Shown: positions 19,355 through 27,493, counted from the stretch's first letter. The stretch: 40,848 nucleotides of DNA from Xanthomonas maliensis (GCF_009192945.1 NZ_NSET01000005.1:1-40848), one strand, 5' to 3'. Notes: a model not told the origin generated them from the sequence alone. Program-made: numbers and translations.

Positions 19355-19897
19355 ATGAATCACGCACTGTCCGGCAAGACGGTTGCCATGCTCGCGACCA
19401 ATGGTTTTGAGCAGTCCGAATTGCAGGAGCCCAAGCGGCTGCTGGAATCCTGGGGTGCCAAGGTCGACGTGATCGCGCCTGGCGAGGATGCGCAGATCCG
19501 CGGCTGGAATCACACCGACTGGGGCGATTCGGTCCCGGTCGATCGGCGTCTCAGCCAGGCCGCTCCGGACCAATACGATGCACTCGTGCTGCCGGGCGGG
19601 GTCATCAACCCGGATCACCTGCGCACCGATGCACAGGCAATCGCGTTCATCCGTGCGGTCGCCGATGCCGGCAAGCCCGTGGCGGCCATCTGCCACGGGC
19701 CCTGGTTATTGGTAGAGAGCGGCCTGGTGCGTGACCGCGAAGTCACCTCGTGGCCTTCGGTCAAGACCGATCTGCGCAATGCCGGCGGCCGCTGGCGCGA
19801 TGCCGAGGTGGTGGTGGATGGTCCATTGATCACCAGCCGCAAGCCCGACGACATCCCGGCTTTCAGCGAAGCTGTGGCCAAGGCGCTGACTGCCTGA
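19355..19897 (+). CDS. PfpI/DJ-1 family protein (type 1 glutamine amidotransferase-like)
   Basis: 180 residues with a CGAGGAG Shine-Dalgarno eight bases before the ATG. DJ-1/PfpI fold: KTVAMLATNGFEQSEL includes the conserved Glu (E19), YDALVLPGGVINPDHLR, and the nucleophile elbow AAICHGPWLL with C113-H114. It matches the YhbO/YajL-like group, linked to protease, chaperone or deglycase-type stress functions; the true activity of that group is disputed. Likely cytosolic and monocistronic. Confidence 0.92.
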   Translation: MNHALSGKTVAMLATNGFEQSELQEPKRLLESWGAKVDVIAPGEDAQIRGWNHTDWGDSVPVDRRLSQAAPDQYDALVLPGGVINPDHLRTDAQAIAFIRAVADAGKPVAAICHGPWLLVESGLVRDREVTSWPSVKTDLRNAGGRWRDAEVVVDGPLITSRKPDDIPAFSEAVAKALTA

Positions 19898-19904
19898 TGC
19901 GCAA

Positions 19905-19935
19905 GGCACGGACGGCGTTTGGCGCTGTCCGTGCC
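19905..19935. terminator. Bidirectional hairpin between convergent genes
   Basis: GGCACGGAC (19905-19913) pairs perfectly with GTCCGTGCC (19927-19935) around a 13-base loop. It starts 8 bp after the PfpI stop and lies 30 bp from the stop of the minus-strand DUF1439 gene. No long T-run is present on either side. Confidence 0.55.
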
Positions 19936-19964
19936 GCGTGCGTCGGCAAGCGCGCTCCGTTGTC

Positions 19965-20561
19965 TCAGCTTCCGGAACGCGCCGATGACGGCACCAGCTG
20001 TTCGATGTCCTGATTGAAGGTCACCGCCACTCGGCCATCCTGCACGGCAACCGACTGCACTTGTACCGCGCCGAGGACAGCGGCGATCTTCGGGTCGATG
20101 CGGTAGATCGGCTCCTTGCGCGCATAGTCGGCAAGCCAGGCATTGAGGAGCTGGCGCGTGCTGTGATCGAGCCGCGCGCCGGCATTGACCGGCCGGAAGT
20201 CGTCGATGGTGGGTTGATCCAGATAGAAGCCTTGCTTGGCAGTGTCATAGCGCAAGCCGCTGGTCAAGGTCACATTGCCTAGCGGAGCCGGAGCGCCGCC
20301 TGCGCTACCGACCGCCAGATCGAACGCCATCTTCAGTCGATCACCTGGTGGCAGCGACAACTTGGGATCGCTGACCGTCAGTGCGATCAGTCCACCGAGC
20401 GCGTCATGCGTCTGTGGGAAATGGCCGCCGAGATACTGCTGCACATCCTCGGCTTGGACGCTGATCTGATGACCCTGGATGCGCGGTGCTGCCAGCGACG
20501 TCCCGGCAGGGAGTGCCAACGCAAGGGCCAGCAAGGGAACGGCGAGCGAACGCAGGATCAT
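19965..20561 (-). CDS. DUF1439 domain-containing exported protein
   Basis: 198 residues from the ATG at 20559-20561; MAM two codons upstream is an alternative. A signal peptide (MILRSLAVPLLALALALPAGTSLAAP) with an ALA-type cleavage site precedes a lipid-binding-like DUF1439/YceB domain: IQGHQISVQAEDVQQYLGGHFP, LTVSDPKLSLPPGDRLKMAFD and a C-terminal AVQVQSVAVQDGRVAVTFNQD. There is no lipobox Cys, unlike E. coli YceB, so the protein is probably soluble in the periplasm. Function unknown. Confidence 0.85.
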   Translation of the reverse strand: MILRSLAVPLLALALALPAGTSLAAPRIQGHQISVQAEDVQQYLGGHFPQTHDALGGLIALTVSDPKLSLPPGDRLKMAFDLAVGSAGGAPAPLGNVTLTSGLRYDTAKQGFYLDQPTIDDFRPVNAGARLDHSTRQLLNAWLADYARKEPIYRIDPKIAAVLGAVQVQSVAVQDGRVAVTFNQDIEQLVPSSARSGS

Positions 20562-20630
20562 AGCCACACTCCGACAAGGGATACCGCCATCGTTGGCCGA
20601 TGCCGGTGAACCACGGGTTAGCGCGTGACG

Positions 20631-21179
20631 CTAGCGCAACTGCGGGTGCAGGCTGGCCGAATAGATTTCCCAGTTGGCATCGCCGCTAGCAGCGCGGGTC
20701 TGCAGGCGGTAGGCGCCGCTGAACGATTCGATGCCGGCACGCGTGCGCACGGTAACGCGCAGCGGCACCTCGATGCGCTGCGGTGGAGTGTTGGTGTCCA
20801 GCGCCACGGGTGGGTCGGTGTCGATCCGCAGCGACTGGATGTCCTGCAAGCTGCGCAGCACTGCATCGTCGGGCACCGGCGCCGGTCGGCCACCGGTCCA
20901 GAGTGCATCGGCGGCAGCGCGATCGGCGCCGGGTAGCGCGCCGATGTACCGATGCAGGGTGGAGACCGCTTCGACGAAGCCGCTGGAGCGCGCCGCTGCC
21001 TCGGCGTTGGTCGTCGGCGTTGCGACTGCTGACGTCGCCGCGGTGGCGGCCGCCGCGGGCCTGGTGGAGCTGGCCTGTTGCGTTGCGGGCGCTGTGGTGT
21101 CCTCAGCGGGAGGGCGCTGGCCACTGCAGCCGGCCAATAGCACGCTCCCCAGCAGCAGTTGCCATCCCCGCATCACCAT
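20631..21179 (-). CDS. Putative lipoprotein of unknown function
   Basis: 182 residues from the ATG at 21177-21179 (MVMRG) or 180 from the next one. A lipoprotein signal (WQLLLGSVLLAGC) has the lipobox LLAGC. An Ala/Thr/Pro-rich linker occupies about residues 20-70 (ATQQASSTRPAAAAT), and a compact C-terminal domain follows from about 75 to the end. I do not recognise a family. It is preceded closely by the DUF3861-like gene (21235-21540) on the same strand, so both may be on one transcript. The Asp at +2 position is absent (CSG), suggesting outer-membrane sorting. Confidence 0.75.
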   Translation of the reverse strand: MVMRGWQLLLGSVLLAGCSGQRPPAEDTTAPATQQASSTRPAAAATAATSAVATPTTNAEAAARSSGFVEAVSTLHRYIGALPGADRAAADALWTGGRPAPVPDDAVLRSLQDIQSLRIDTDPPVALDTNTPPQRIEVPLRVTVRTRAGIESFSGAYRLQTRAASGDANWEIYSASLHPQLR

Positions 21180-21234
21180 CGCTCCGCTGATCGAAGCCAG
21201 CAGTGTACCGGGACCTTGCATCGCCAAGGAGCGC

Positions 21235-21540
21235 TCAGCGGGATGGTGGATGCACGCGTTGCAGGCGATCGAGCAGGTCCTGCAGGCGCGGCCGCAAGGC
21301 TTCCAGGGCGTGGCTGGGCTGCGCGCGTGGGCGAGCGGCCAGGTTCTCGAGCAGTTGCGCGCCGACGGTCAGCGCGGCGCACTCGTCGCTGCTCAGGTCA
21401 CGGCGTTGGTGCAACTCTTCGAACAGGCGCATCCAATCGGCGCCGGAGCGCTGCTCGAATTCGAGGGTGCAGCGATCGCTGCAGGGGTGACCGTCGCTTT
21501 CGATCGGCGTGATCGTGATGCGGTAGCGTCGTCTGGGCAT
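21235..21540 (-). CDS. DUF3861-like small protein
   Basis: 101 residues. The N-terminus (RRRYRITITPIESDGHPCSDRCTLEFEQRSGADWMRLFEEL) resembles DUF3861 proteins, which begin with a YRITV strand followed by a Phe/Glu block. The C-terminus is an amphipathic helix rich in Leu and Arg. There is no signal peptide or membrane segment. Function unknown; the family assignment rests on my reading of the N-terminal pattern only. It lies 55 bp upstream of the lipoprotein start and 91 bp downstream of the M23 peptidase gene. Confidence 0.65.
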   Translation of the reverse strand: MPRRRYRITITPIESDGHPCSDRCTLEFEQRSGADWMRLFEELHQRRDLSSDECAALTVGAQLLENLAARPRAQPSHALEALRPRLQDLLDRLQRVHPPSR

Positions 21541-21631
21541 GGTGGTCGCAGTGATCTTGGGCTGACTCCACCATAGGTGCTACGCATGGGGAGCTCGATA
21601 GCGCGGGCCATGACGCAGTGTTCCAGACCAT

Positions 21632-22210
21632 CTACGGCGCCTGCGCAGGCGCGTCTTTGCGAAGTAATGGCAGTGGATCGTACGCACCGTTGCGTCCATA
21701 GATGCCGTAATGCAGATGCGGCGGGGTGCCGCGAGCGTTGCCGGTCGTGCCGACCGCGCCCAGCGGCGTGCCGGGCTCGACCACGGCGCCGACCTGCAGG
21801 CCCGGTGCCCAGTCGTCCAGGTGCGCATAGTAATGCCGTTGCATTGCCGGCCCCACGACCCACACCTGCTTACCGCCCAAGCCGCGATCGCCGATGGCGC
21901 TGACCACCCCACGCGTGGCGGCCAGGACCGGGGTGCCGCGTGGCGCGAAGATGTCCACACCTTGATGGCTGCGGTCGCGTCCGCGTGGTGCGCCGAAGGT
22001 ATCGGCGATGCGACGTGCCTGCACGCCTTCCACCGGGACCGCAACCTGCGTGGGTGGGGGCAGCCGTGCCAACTCCCATGTCGTGCGCAGTTGCAGGGCC
22101 ATCGGCGATAGCCAGACATAGCGCGCGGCCACCAGCAGGGCGCACACCAGGGCGAGCGAGACCAGTAGGCGGCGCAGGCGACGGGCAGGGCTGGCGGTGG
22201 ATGTGGTCAC
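21632..22210 (-). CDS. M23 family metallopeptidase, membrane-anchored
   Basis: 192 residues. One N-terminal membrane segment (about 12-34: LRRLLVSLALVCALLVAARYV) anchors a periplasmic LytM/M23 domain. Zinc ligands are H82 and D86 (SHQGVDIFAPRGTPV) and the second histidine of H165-L-H167 (HLHYGIYG); a third catalytic His sits in RHYYAHLDD. All catalytic residues are present, so it should be an active peptidoglycan endopeptidase rather than an EnvC-type activator. It starts 137 bp from the HU terminator and is probably monocistronic. Confidence 0.93.
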   Translation of the reverse strand: MTTSTASPARRLRRLLVSLALVCALLVAARYVWLSPMALQLRTTWELARLPPPTQVAVPVEGVQARRIADTFGAPRGRDRSHQGVDIFAPRGTPVLAATRGVVSAIGDRGLGGKQVWVVGPAMQRHYYAHLDDWAPGLQVGAVVEPGTPLGAVGTTGNARGTPPHLHYGIYGRNGAYDPLPLLRKDAPAQAP

Positions 22211-22296
22211 ACCTTGACCTCCGTGCGAAGAGGTCAGCCTAGCCTCGTAGCGATGAGCACCGTGTCTTTCGCGCGCGCATGTCCGGTGACGTGCGC

Positions 22297-22323
22297 AAAA
22301 AAAAAGACGGCCCGAAGGCCGTC
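22297..22323 (-). terminator. Strong intrinsic terminator of the HU gene
   Basis: Minus strand: GACGGCC, TTCG tetraloop, GGCCGTC, then nine T. The TTCG loop and the long T-run make it the clearest terminator in the window. It is 25 bp beyond the HU stop. Confidence 0.95.
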
Positions 22324-22347
22324 TCGATGATGCGCTTGAAGAATCGC

Positions 22348-22767
22348 TTACAGCGCAGCGTCCTTCAACTTCTTCAGCACGCGAGCCTTGAACTTGAAGC
22401 CTGCCGGCTTGGCGGCAAAGATCTGCTCTTCCTTGGTGAAGGGGTTGATGCCCTTGCGCTTCGGCTTGGCCGGCACGTGCACGGTGGTCAGCTTGACCAT
22501 GCCCGGCAGGGTGAAGGTGCCGACGCCCTTCTTGTTGAGCGAGGCGTGCACAGCACCTTCCAGCGCTGCCAGCACGGCGCGCACGTCCTTCGGGGCCAGC
22601 TGAGTGGTTTCGGCGATGTGCGCGACCAGGCCGGTCTTGCTCAGCGCTTCCTTCAGCGGCTTCGGCGCGGCCGGCTTGGCTGCCTTGGCCGGCTTCGCGG
22701 TCTTGGCGGCGGCGACCTTTTTCACTGCCTTCTTGGGGGCAGCCTTCTTAGCGGCGGTTTTTGCCAT
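22348..22767 (-). CDS. HU-family DNA-binding protein with histone-H1-like N-terminal tail
   Basis: 139 residues. The first ~40 are almost only Lys, Ala, Pro and Val (AKTAAKKAAPKKAVKKVAAAK...), similar to histone H1 tails. The rest is a HU/IHF fold: LSKTGLVAHIAETTQLAPKDVRAVLAALEGAVHASLNKKGVGTFTLPGMVKL, then the DNA-binding arm with the RKGINPFTKEEQ loop (GINPFT matches the HU GRNPxT motif), and a KARVLKKLKDAAL C-terminus. A normal HU is about 90 residues, so this is HU plus a tail. It has its own promoter and terminator, as expected for an abundant nucleoid protein. The lysines of the tail would be targets for modification. Confidence 0.93.
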   Translation of the reverse strand: MAKTAAKKAAPKKAVKKVAAAKTAKPAKAAKPAAPKPLKEALSKTGLVAHIAETTQLAPKDVRAVLAALEGAVHASLNKKGVGTFTLPGMVKLTTVHVPAKPKRKGINPFTKEEQIFAAKPAGFKFKARVLKKLKDAAL

Positions 22768-22802
22768 GGGTTTCTATTCCGTGATCGTTGGTGGTTTGGG
22801 TC

Positions 22803-22819
22803 TGCCGACCCAGTCGGCA
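22803..22819 (-). promoter_or_regulatory. Hairpin in the HU mRNA leader
   Basis: TGCCGAC and GTCGGCA form a perfect 7-bp stem around a 3-base loop, starting just after the predicted transcription start. A hairpin at the 5' end of an mRNA can protect it from decay. Confidence 0.45.
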
Positions 22820-22825
22820 ACGCGA

Positions 22826-22854
22826 AATGTAGGGCAACTGTCGCGCTGCGCCAA
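22826..22854 (-). promoter_or_regulatory. Sigma-70 promoter of the HU gene with upstream T-tracts
   Basis: TTGGCG (22849-22854), 17 bp, TACATT (22826-22831) on the minus strand. Upstream on this strand are T-tracts (TTTT, then TTTTTTT further up, then TTTTTT) that could act as an UP element or a bent region. The rest of the 353-bp gap between HU and proC (22768-23120) shows no gene I can support. Confidence 0.6.
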
Positions 22855-23120
22855 TAGGTAATCGACGAAAAGACGCGAAAAAAACGCTCTGCACCGGGGT
22901 TTCGTTCACCACGGGACGAAAAAAGCGCGATTGCGGGCGCCGCCGGACACGTCGTGCTGCCTTCTCACAGGGTGCTGGCGAACACCATCAGGGTGCCGAT
23001 GCGCGTGTGGCATGTGCGGTATCGGCGTGCGCAGCCGCACGCGCGCGCGTTTTTTCCGCCACGCGAGCGGCGCGCGGACCAGTAGGATGCACCCGCTCAT
23101 GTGGCCGGTGATGTGGATGC

Positions 23121-23999
23121 TCAGTGATCGGCGGGTGCGGCCGGTACGTCGTTGGCCGCCGACAGGCTGCGGCCGCGTTCGGTCGCCGCGGCGATCGCAC
23201 GCGCCGTCAGCGCCTCCAGTCCGCCAGCCTGAAAACACGTGATCGCCGCTTGGGTGGTGCCATTGGGCGAGGTGACGCGGCGACGCAGCACCTCCGGTGC
23301 TTCGCCCGATTCGGTCAGCATCCGTGCCGCACCCAGCAGGGTGTGCAGCACCAGCGTGCGCGCAGTCTCTGCGGGCAGCCCTTGCGCATGTCCGGCTGCC
23401 TCCATCGCTTCGGCCAGCAGGAACACATAGGCAGGGCCGCTGCCGGACACCGCGGTCACCGCGTCCATCTGCGCCTCGTCGTCGATCGCCACCACCACCC
23501 CGGCACTTTCCAGCAGGCCAGTGGCCAGCGCACGCTGGTCCGCGCTCACCCGCGTATTGGCATACAGGCCGGTCACGCCGGCGCCGAGCAGGGCGGGCGT
23601 ATTGGGCATGCAGCGAACCACCGCGACACTGCCGCCGCACCAACGCTCCAGTTGCGCGGCAGTGATGCCGGCGGCGATGGAGACCAGCAAGGGCTTTTCG
23701 GCCTGTACGCGCGTGGCCAGTTGTTGGCAGATCGCCGGCATCACCTGCGGCTTGACCGCCAGCACCCAGGTAGTGGCGCCATCCACGGCCGACAGCGCGT
23801 CCTCGCAACAGTGCACGCCAAAATCGCTGGTGAGCGATTGCCGCAACGCGGCGATCGGTTCTGCCACGTGGATACGGTCGGGAGACTGGCCCTTGCGGAT
23901 CAGCCCGGCGATCAGGCTACGCGCCATGTTGCCGCCGCCGATGAAGGCGATCGTCGCGGGCTCGATGGGGCGGAGGGAAGCAGAGGAAGAAGGAGACAT
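23121..23999 (-). CDS. proC: Pyrroline-5-carboxylate reductase
   Basis: 292 residues. Last step of proline synthesis: reduction of P5C with NAD(P)H. The nucleotide-binding motif lies near the N-terminus (IAFIGGGNMARSLIAGL, about 17-33), preceded by a Ser/Pro-rich ~14-residue extension. Other features are TWVLAVKPQVM, VVRCMPNTPALLGAGVTGLYAN, and the substrate-binding AVSGSGPAYVFLLAEAMEAAG, followed by RRRVTSPNGTTQAAI. The next gene upstream on the same strand is yggS, 51 bp away, a neighbour pair widespread in proteobacteria (pilT-yggS-proC). Confidence 0.97.
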   Translation of the reverse strand: MSPSSSASLRPIEPATIAFIGGGNMARSLIAGLIRKGQSPDRIHVAEPIAALRQSLTSDFGVHCCEDALSAVDGATTWVLAVKPQVMPAICQQLATRVQAEKPLLVSIAAGITAAQLERWCGGSVAVVRCMPNTPALLGAGVTGLYANTRVSADQRALATGLLESAGVVVAIDDEAQMDAVTAVSGSGPAYVFLLAEAMEAAGHAQGLPAETARTLVLHTLLGAARMLTESGEAPEVLRRRVTSPNGTTQAAITCFQAGGLEALTARAIAAATERGRSLSAANDVPAAPADH

Positions 24000-24050
24000 C
24001 GCAGCAGCCTCGGGCAGGGCAGAGGGACGGACGGGAACGGCGTGGATGCG

Positions 24051-24740
24051 TCAGGACGATATCGGTGCCGCTGCACGCTGGCCGAACAAGGCGGTGCCGA
24101 TGCGCACCATGGTGGCGCCGGCGGCGATCGCTTCGGCGAAGTCGCCGCTCATGCCCATCGACAAGGTATCGATGCCGGGTCGCTGCGATTGCAGGGTCGC
24201 GAACAGCGCCTGCATGCGGCAGAACGCAGCCTGGCGGCGCGCCAGCTCGGGGAACGGGGCCGGAATGGCCATCAGCCCACGCAGCCGCAAGCGGGGCTGT
24301 GCGGCAATCGCCGCGGCCAGGGCGTCGATCGCTTCGGGGTGGCAGCCATGCTTGCTGTCCTCGTCGTCGATGTTGACCTGGATCAGCACGTTGAGCGGGC
24401 CGCGCTCGGCGGGGCGATGGCGTGCCAACAGCGGCACCAGCTTGGCGCGGTCCAGCGTCTGTACCCAGTCGAAGCAGCGGCTGGCGAGCTCGGCTTTGTT
24501 GGATTGCAGGTGGCCGATCAGGTGCCACTCCAGTCCCAGCGACTGCAGGGCGGCGATCTTGGCCTCGGCTTCCTGCACGTAATTCTCGCCGAAGGCATGC
24601 TGGCCCTGGGCTGCCAACGCCGCGACCGCTGCCGCTGGCTGGGTCTTGGAGACGGCGAGCAGGCGGACGTCCTGGCTGGCGTGGGCAGGCGTGGCCGCCT
24701 GGATGATGGTGAGGATTTGCTGCAGGGGCGAGGCCGACAC
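24051..24740 (-). CDS. yggS: YggS/PLPBP family pyridoxal phosphate homeostasis protein
   Basis: 229 residues. PLP-binding TIM barrel without known catalytic activity, involved in PLP and amino-acid homeostasis. The PLP lysine is K32 in LLAVSKTQPA. Other motifs are AFGENYVQEAEAKI, WHLIGHLQSNKAEL, VLIQVNIDDEDSKHG, GLMAIPAP and the phosphate-binding LSMGMSGDFAEAIAAGATMVRIGTALFG. The gene is divergent from pilT with 201 bp between, and is followed by proC. Confidence 0.96.
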   Translation of the reverse strand: MSASPLQQILTIIQAATPAHASQDVRLLAVSKTQPAAAVAALAAQGQHAFGENYVQEAEAKIAALQSLGLEWHLIGHLQSNKAELASRCFDWVQTLDRAKLVPLLARHRPAERGPLNVLIQVNIDDEDSKHGCHPEAIDALAAAIAAQPRLRLRGLMAIPAPFPELARRQAAFCRMQALFATLQSQRPGIDTLSMGMSGDFAEAIAAGATMVRIGTALFGQRAAAPISS

Positions 24741-24888
24741 GTGCGGCTCCGGATAGAGAAGGAGGGCTATAGTGCCGCCGCCGCCGTCCTGCTGCCAGCG
24801 ATGGCCATCGCCAGGGCGCTGCCTGCCGGTGTTCAGGCGCGCGCGCCAGTGTCGGGAGCAGCCCGCTTCCCGCCAGCGGCCGGGGCGC

Positions 24889-24894
24889 TATACT
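24889..24894 (+). promoter_or_regulatory. Candidate -10 box of pilT
   Basis: TATACT lies 47 bp before the pilT ATG. The best -35 is weak (TTCCCG, 16 bp upstream). A GGGGAAAAG Shine-Dalgarno precedes the ATG. Confidence 0.4.
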
Positions 24895-24941
24895 GCCGGC
24901 GGGGACCCACTTCCAATCGCAGCCTAGGGGAAAAGCAGCGT

Positions 24942-25979
24942 ATGGATATCGCTGAATTACTGGCGTTTTCCGTCAAGAACAAAGCATCGGACCTGCATCT
25001 GTCGGCCGGCTTGCCGCCGATGATCCGCGTCGATGGCGATGTCCGTCGCATCAACATCCCGGCCCTGGACCATAAGCAGGTCCACGCGCTGGTCTACGAC
25101 ATCATGTCCGACAAGCAGCGGCGCGACTACGAGGAGTTCCTCGAGGTCGATTTCTCGTTCGAGATCCCGTCGCTGGCACGTTTCCGCGTCAATGCGTTCA
25201 ACCAGAACCGCGGCGCAGGTGCGGTGTTCCGGACGATTCCGTCCGAAGTGCTGACGCTGGAGGATCTGGGCTGCCCGCCGATCTTCCGCCAGCTGATCGA
25301 CCAGCCGCAGGGGCTGATCCTGGTCACCGGGCCGACCGGTTCGGGCAAGTCGACCACGCTCGCCGGCATGATCGACTACATCAACAAGAACGAATACGGC
25401 CATATCCTCACGGTCGAGGATCCGATCGAATTCGTGCATACCTCGCAAAAGTGTCTGATCAATCAGCGCGAGGTCCACCGCGATACCCACGGCTTCAACG
25501 AGGCGCTGCGCTCGGCGCTGCGCGAAGATCCCGACATCATCCTGGTCGGCGAGTTGCGCGACCTGGAGACCATCCGCCTGGCGCTGACCGCCGCGGAAAC
25601 CGGTCACCTGGTGTTCGGCACCTTGCATACCAGTTCGGCGGCCAAGACCATCGACCGCATCATCGACGTGTTCCCGGCTGGCGAAAAGCCGATGGTGCGC
25701 TCGATGTTGTCCGAGTCGCTGCGCGCGGTGATTTCGCAGGCGCTGTTGAAGAAGGTCGGCGGCGGACGTACCGCAGCGTGGGAGATCATGGTCGGCACCC
25801 CGGCGATCCGCAACCTGATCCGCGAGGACAAGGTGGCGCAGATGTATTCGTCAATCCAGACCGGTCAGCAATACGGCATGCAGACGCTGGACCAACATTT
25901 GCAGGACCTGGTCAAGCGCAGCCTGATCACCCGCAACCAGGCGCGCGAGTACGCCAAGGACAAGCGCATCTTCGAGTGA
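24942..25979 (+). CDS. pilT: Type IV pilus retraction ATPase PilT
   Basis: 345 residues. PilT is the hexameric ATPase that powers pilus depolymerisation and twitching. The N-terminal PAS-like domain covers about 1-100. The RecA-like core has Walker A at 130-138 (GPTGSGKST), the Asp box (ILTVEDPIEF), Walker B (IILVGELRDLET), the His box (FGTLHTSSA), and the C-terminal AIRNLIREDK motif that marks retraction ATPases. The frame is intact. It is followed by pilU after 162 bp that contain a heptamer array; a unit pilT-pilU is conserved in gamma-proteobacteria. Confidence 0.97.
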   Translation: MDIAELLAFSVKNKASDLHLSAGLPPMIRVDGDVRRINIPALDHKQVHALVYDIMSDKQRRDYEEFLEVDFSFEIPSLARFRVNAFNQNRGAGAVFRTIPSEVLTLEDLGCPPIFRQLIDQPQGLILVTGPTGSGKSTTLAGMIDYINKNEYGHILTVEDPIEFVHTSQKCLINQREVHRDTHGFNEALRSALREDPDIILVGELRDLETIRLALTAAETGHLVFGTLHTSSAAKTIDRIIDVFPAGEKPMVRSMLSESLRAVISQALLKKVGGGRTAAWEIMVGTPAIRNLIREDKVAQMYSSIQTGQQYGMQTLDQHLQDLVKRSLITRNQAREYAKDKRIFE

Positions 25980-25982
25980 AGC

Positions 25983-26011
25983 GGGACCGGGGCCCGGGAC
26001 CCGGGACCCGG
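25983..26011. repeat. GGGACCC heptamer array between pilT and pilU
   Basis: GGGACC-GGGGCCC-GGGACCC-GGGACCC-GG begins 4 bp after the pilT stop. A half-copy (CCGGGTCCCG) lies in inverted orientation near 26100, so the 162-bp gap could fold into a long hairpin and separate pilT from pilU expression. Confidence 0.75.
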
Positions 26012-26141
26012 TGAAGCGGCAGCGATGCACTGTGATTTTTCATAAGATTGGGCCGGAGCGGGGTGCGGGGCGTGGGAACGGTGGCAGCCGCGGCTGTTCC
26101 GGGTCCCGTGGCCTGTGTCTCGGGGCCTGGAGCCTCAAACA

Positions 26142-27273
26142 ATGAGCACCATCGACTTCACCTCCTTCCTCAAGCTGATGGCGCATCAGAAAGCGTCGGA
26201 TCTGTTCATCACCTCCGGCATGCCGCCGGCGATCAAGGTGCATGGCAAGATCAGCCCGATCACCCAGACCCCGTTGACCGCGCAGCAGAGCCGCGACCTG
26301 GTGCTGAACGTGATGACGCCGGCGCAGCGCGAAGAGTTCGAGAAGACCCACGAGTGCAACTTCGCCATCGGCGTGTCCGGGGTCGGGCGCTTCCGCGTCA
26401 GCTGCTTCTATCAGCGCAACCAGGTCGGCATGGTGCTGCGCCGGATCGAGACCCGTATCCCGACCGTTGACGAGCTGAGCCTGCCGCCGGTGATCAAGAC
26501 GCTGGCGATGACCAAGCGCGGCATCATCATCTTCGTCGGCGCTACCGGTACCGGTAAGTCGACCTCGCTGGCGGCCATGATCGGCTACCGCAACCAGAAC
26601 TCGACCGGGCACATCATCACCATCGAGGACCCGATCGAATTCGTGCACAAGCACGAGGGTTGCATCATCACCCAGCGCGAGGTCGGTATCGACACCGACA
26701 GCTGGGAAAACGCCTTGAAGAACACCCTGCGGCAGGCGCCGGACGTGATCATGATCGGCGAGGTGCGGACCCGCGAAGGCATGGATCATGCGATCGCCTT
26801 CGCCGAAACCGGCCACTTGGTGCTGTGTACCCTGGCATGCCAACAACGCCAACCAGGCGATGGACCGCATCATCAACTTCTTCCCCGAAGATCGCCGTAG
26901 CCAGTTGTTGATGGATCTGTCGCTCAATCTCAGGGGCGTGGTCGCTCAGCAGCTGATTCCCACCCCGGACGGCCGTGGCCGGCGAGTGGCGATGGAGATC
27001 ATGCTGGGCACGCCACTGGTGCAGGACTACATCCGCGATGGCGAGATCCATAAGCTCAAGGAGGTCATGAAGGAGTCGACCAACCTGGGCATGCGGACCT
27101 TCGACCAGAGCCTGTTCGAGCTCTACCAGGCCGGCGAGATCAGCTACGAGGACGCCTTGCGCTACGCCGACTCGCAGAACGAGGTGCGCCTGCGCATCAA
27201 ATTGTCGCAAGGTGGCGATGCCAAGACTCTGGCGCAGGGGTTGGATGGCGTGGAAATCGCCGAAGTGCGCTGA
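26142..27273 (+). pseudogene. pilU: pilU with a one-base frameshift in the His box
   Basis: PilU is the PilT-dependent second retraction ATPase that adds force under load. The frame from ATG 26142 shows the family N-terminus (SFLKLMAHQKASDLFITSGMPP), Walker A (GATGTGKST), the Asp box (HIITIEDPIEFVHKHEG) and Walker B (VIMIGEVRTREG), then leaves frame at residue 232. At 26832-26840 the sequence is CTGGCATGCC where CTGCATGCC would give TLHANNANQAMDRIINFF. Removing one G at 26834/26835 restores a 376-residue protein running to 27273. As read, translation stops at 26900 after 252 residues, losing the His box and the whole C-terminal domain. Either a real inactivating mutation or a sequencing or assembly error. 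Confidence 0.85.
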
Positions 27274-27296
27274 GGCGCCTTCGGGTCTTGCGCGTT

Positions 27297-27324
27297 GGCC
27301 GTGACCGGGGCTCCCGGCACGGCC
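27297..27324 (+). terminator. Hairpin downstream of pilU
   Basis: GGCCGTG/CACGGCC continues, after one unpaired A, into CCGGG/CCCGG with a GCT loop. The 12-bp stem starts 24 bp after the pilU stop; no T-run follows. The remaining gap to 27490 holds no supported gene. Confidence 0.5.
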
Positions 27325-27493
27325 ACCGATGTGGCGGATGTCGTGGTCAATGCGGGCAGACGCGCCCTGGCGTGGATGGTCGCGCCATCCCGCAAGCGCC
27401 TCGCTGTGCGTTCGCCGCCGTCTCCCGGAACGGCGATGGCGTTCGCCTGTGAGTGGTGGCGCCGGTCCCGATGACCGGCATCGATTGGCCGTT

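Noticed and set aside
22855..22920. Rho-independent terminators in the T-rich stretch upstream of HU
   Set aside because: T-runs are present but no GC-rich stem directly precedes them; an UP element reads better.
23025..23053. Plus-strand terminator (GCGTGCG/CGCACGC, later T6)
   Set aside because: Five bases separate the stem from the T-run and no plus-strand gene is upstream; as a proC terminator it lacks a T-run on that strand.
23124..24941. Apparent 600-codon N-terminal extension of PilT
   Set aside because: The extension is antisense to proC and yggS; PilT starts at 24942, which has a Shine-Dalgarno and the family N-terminus.
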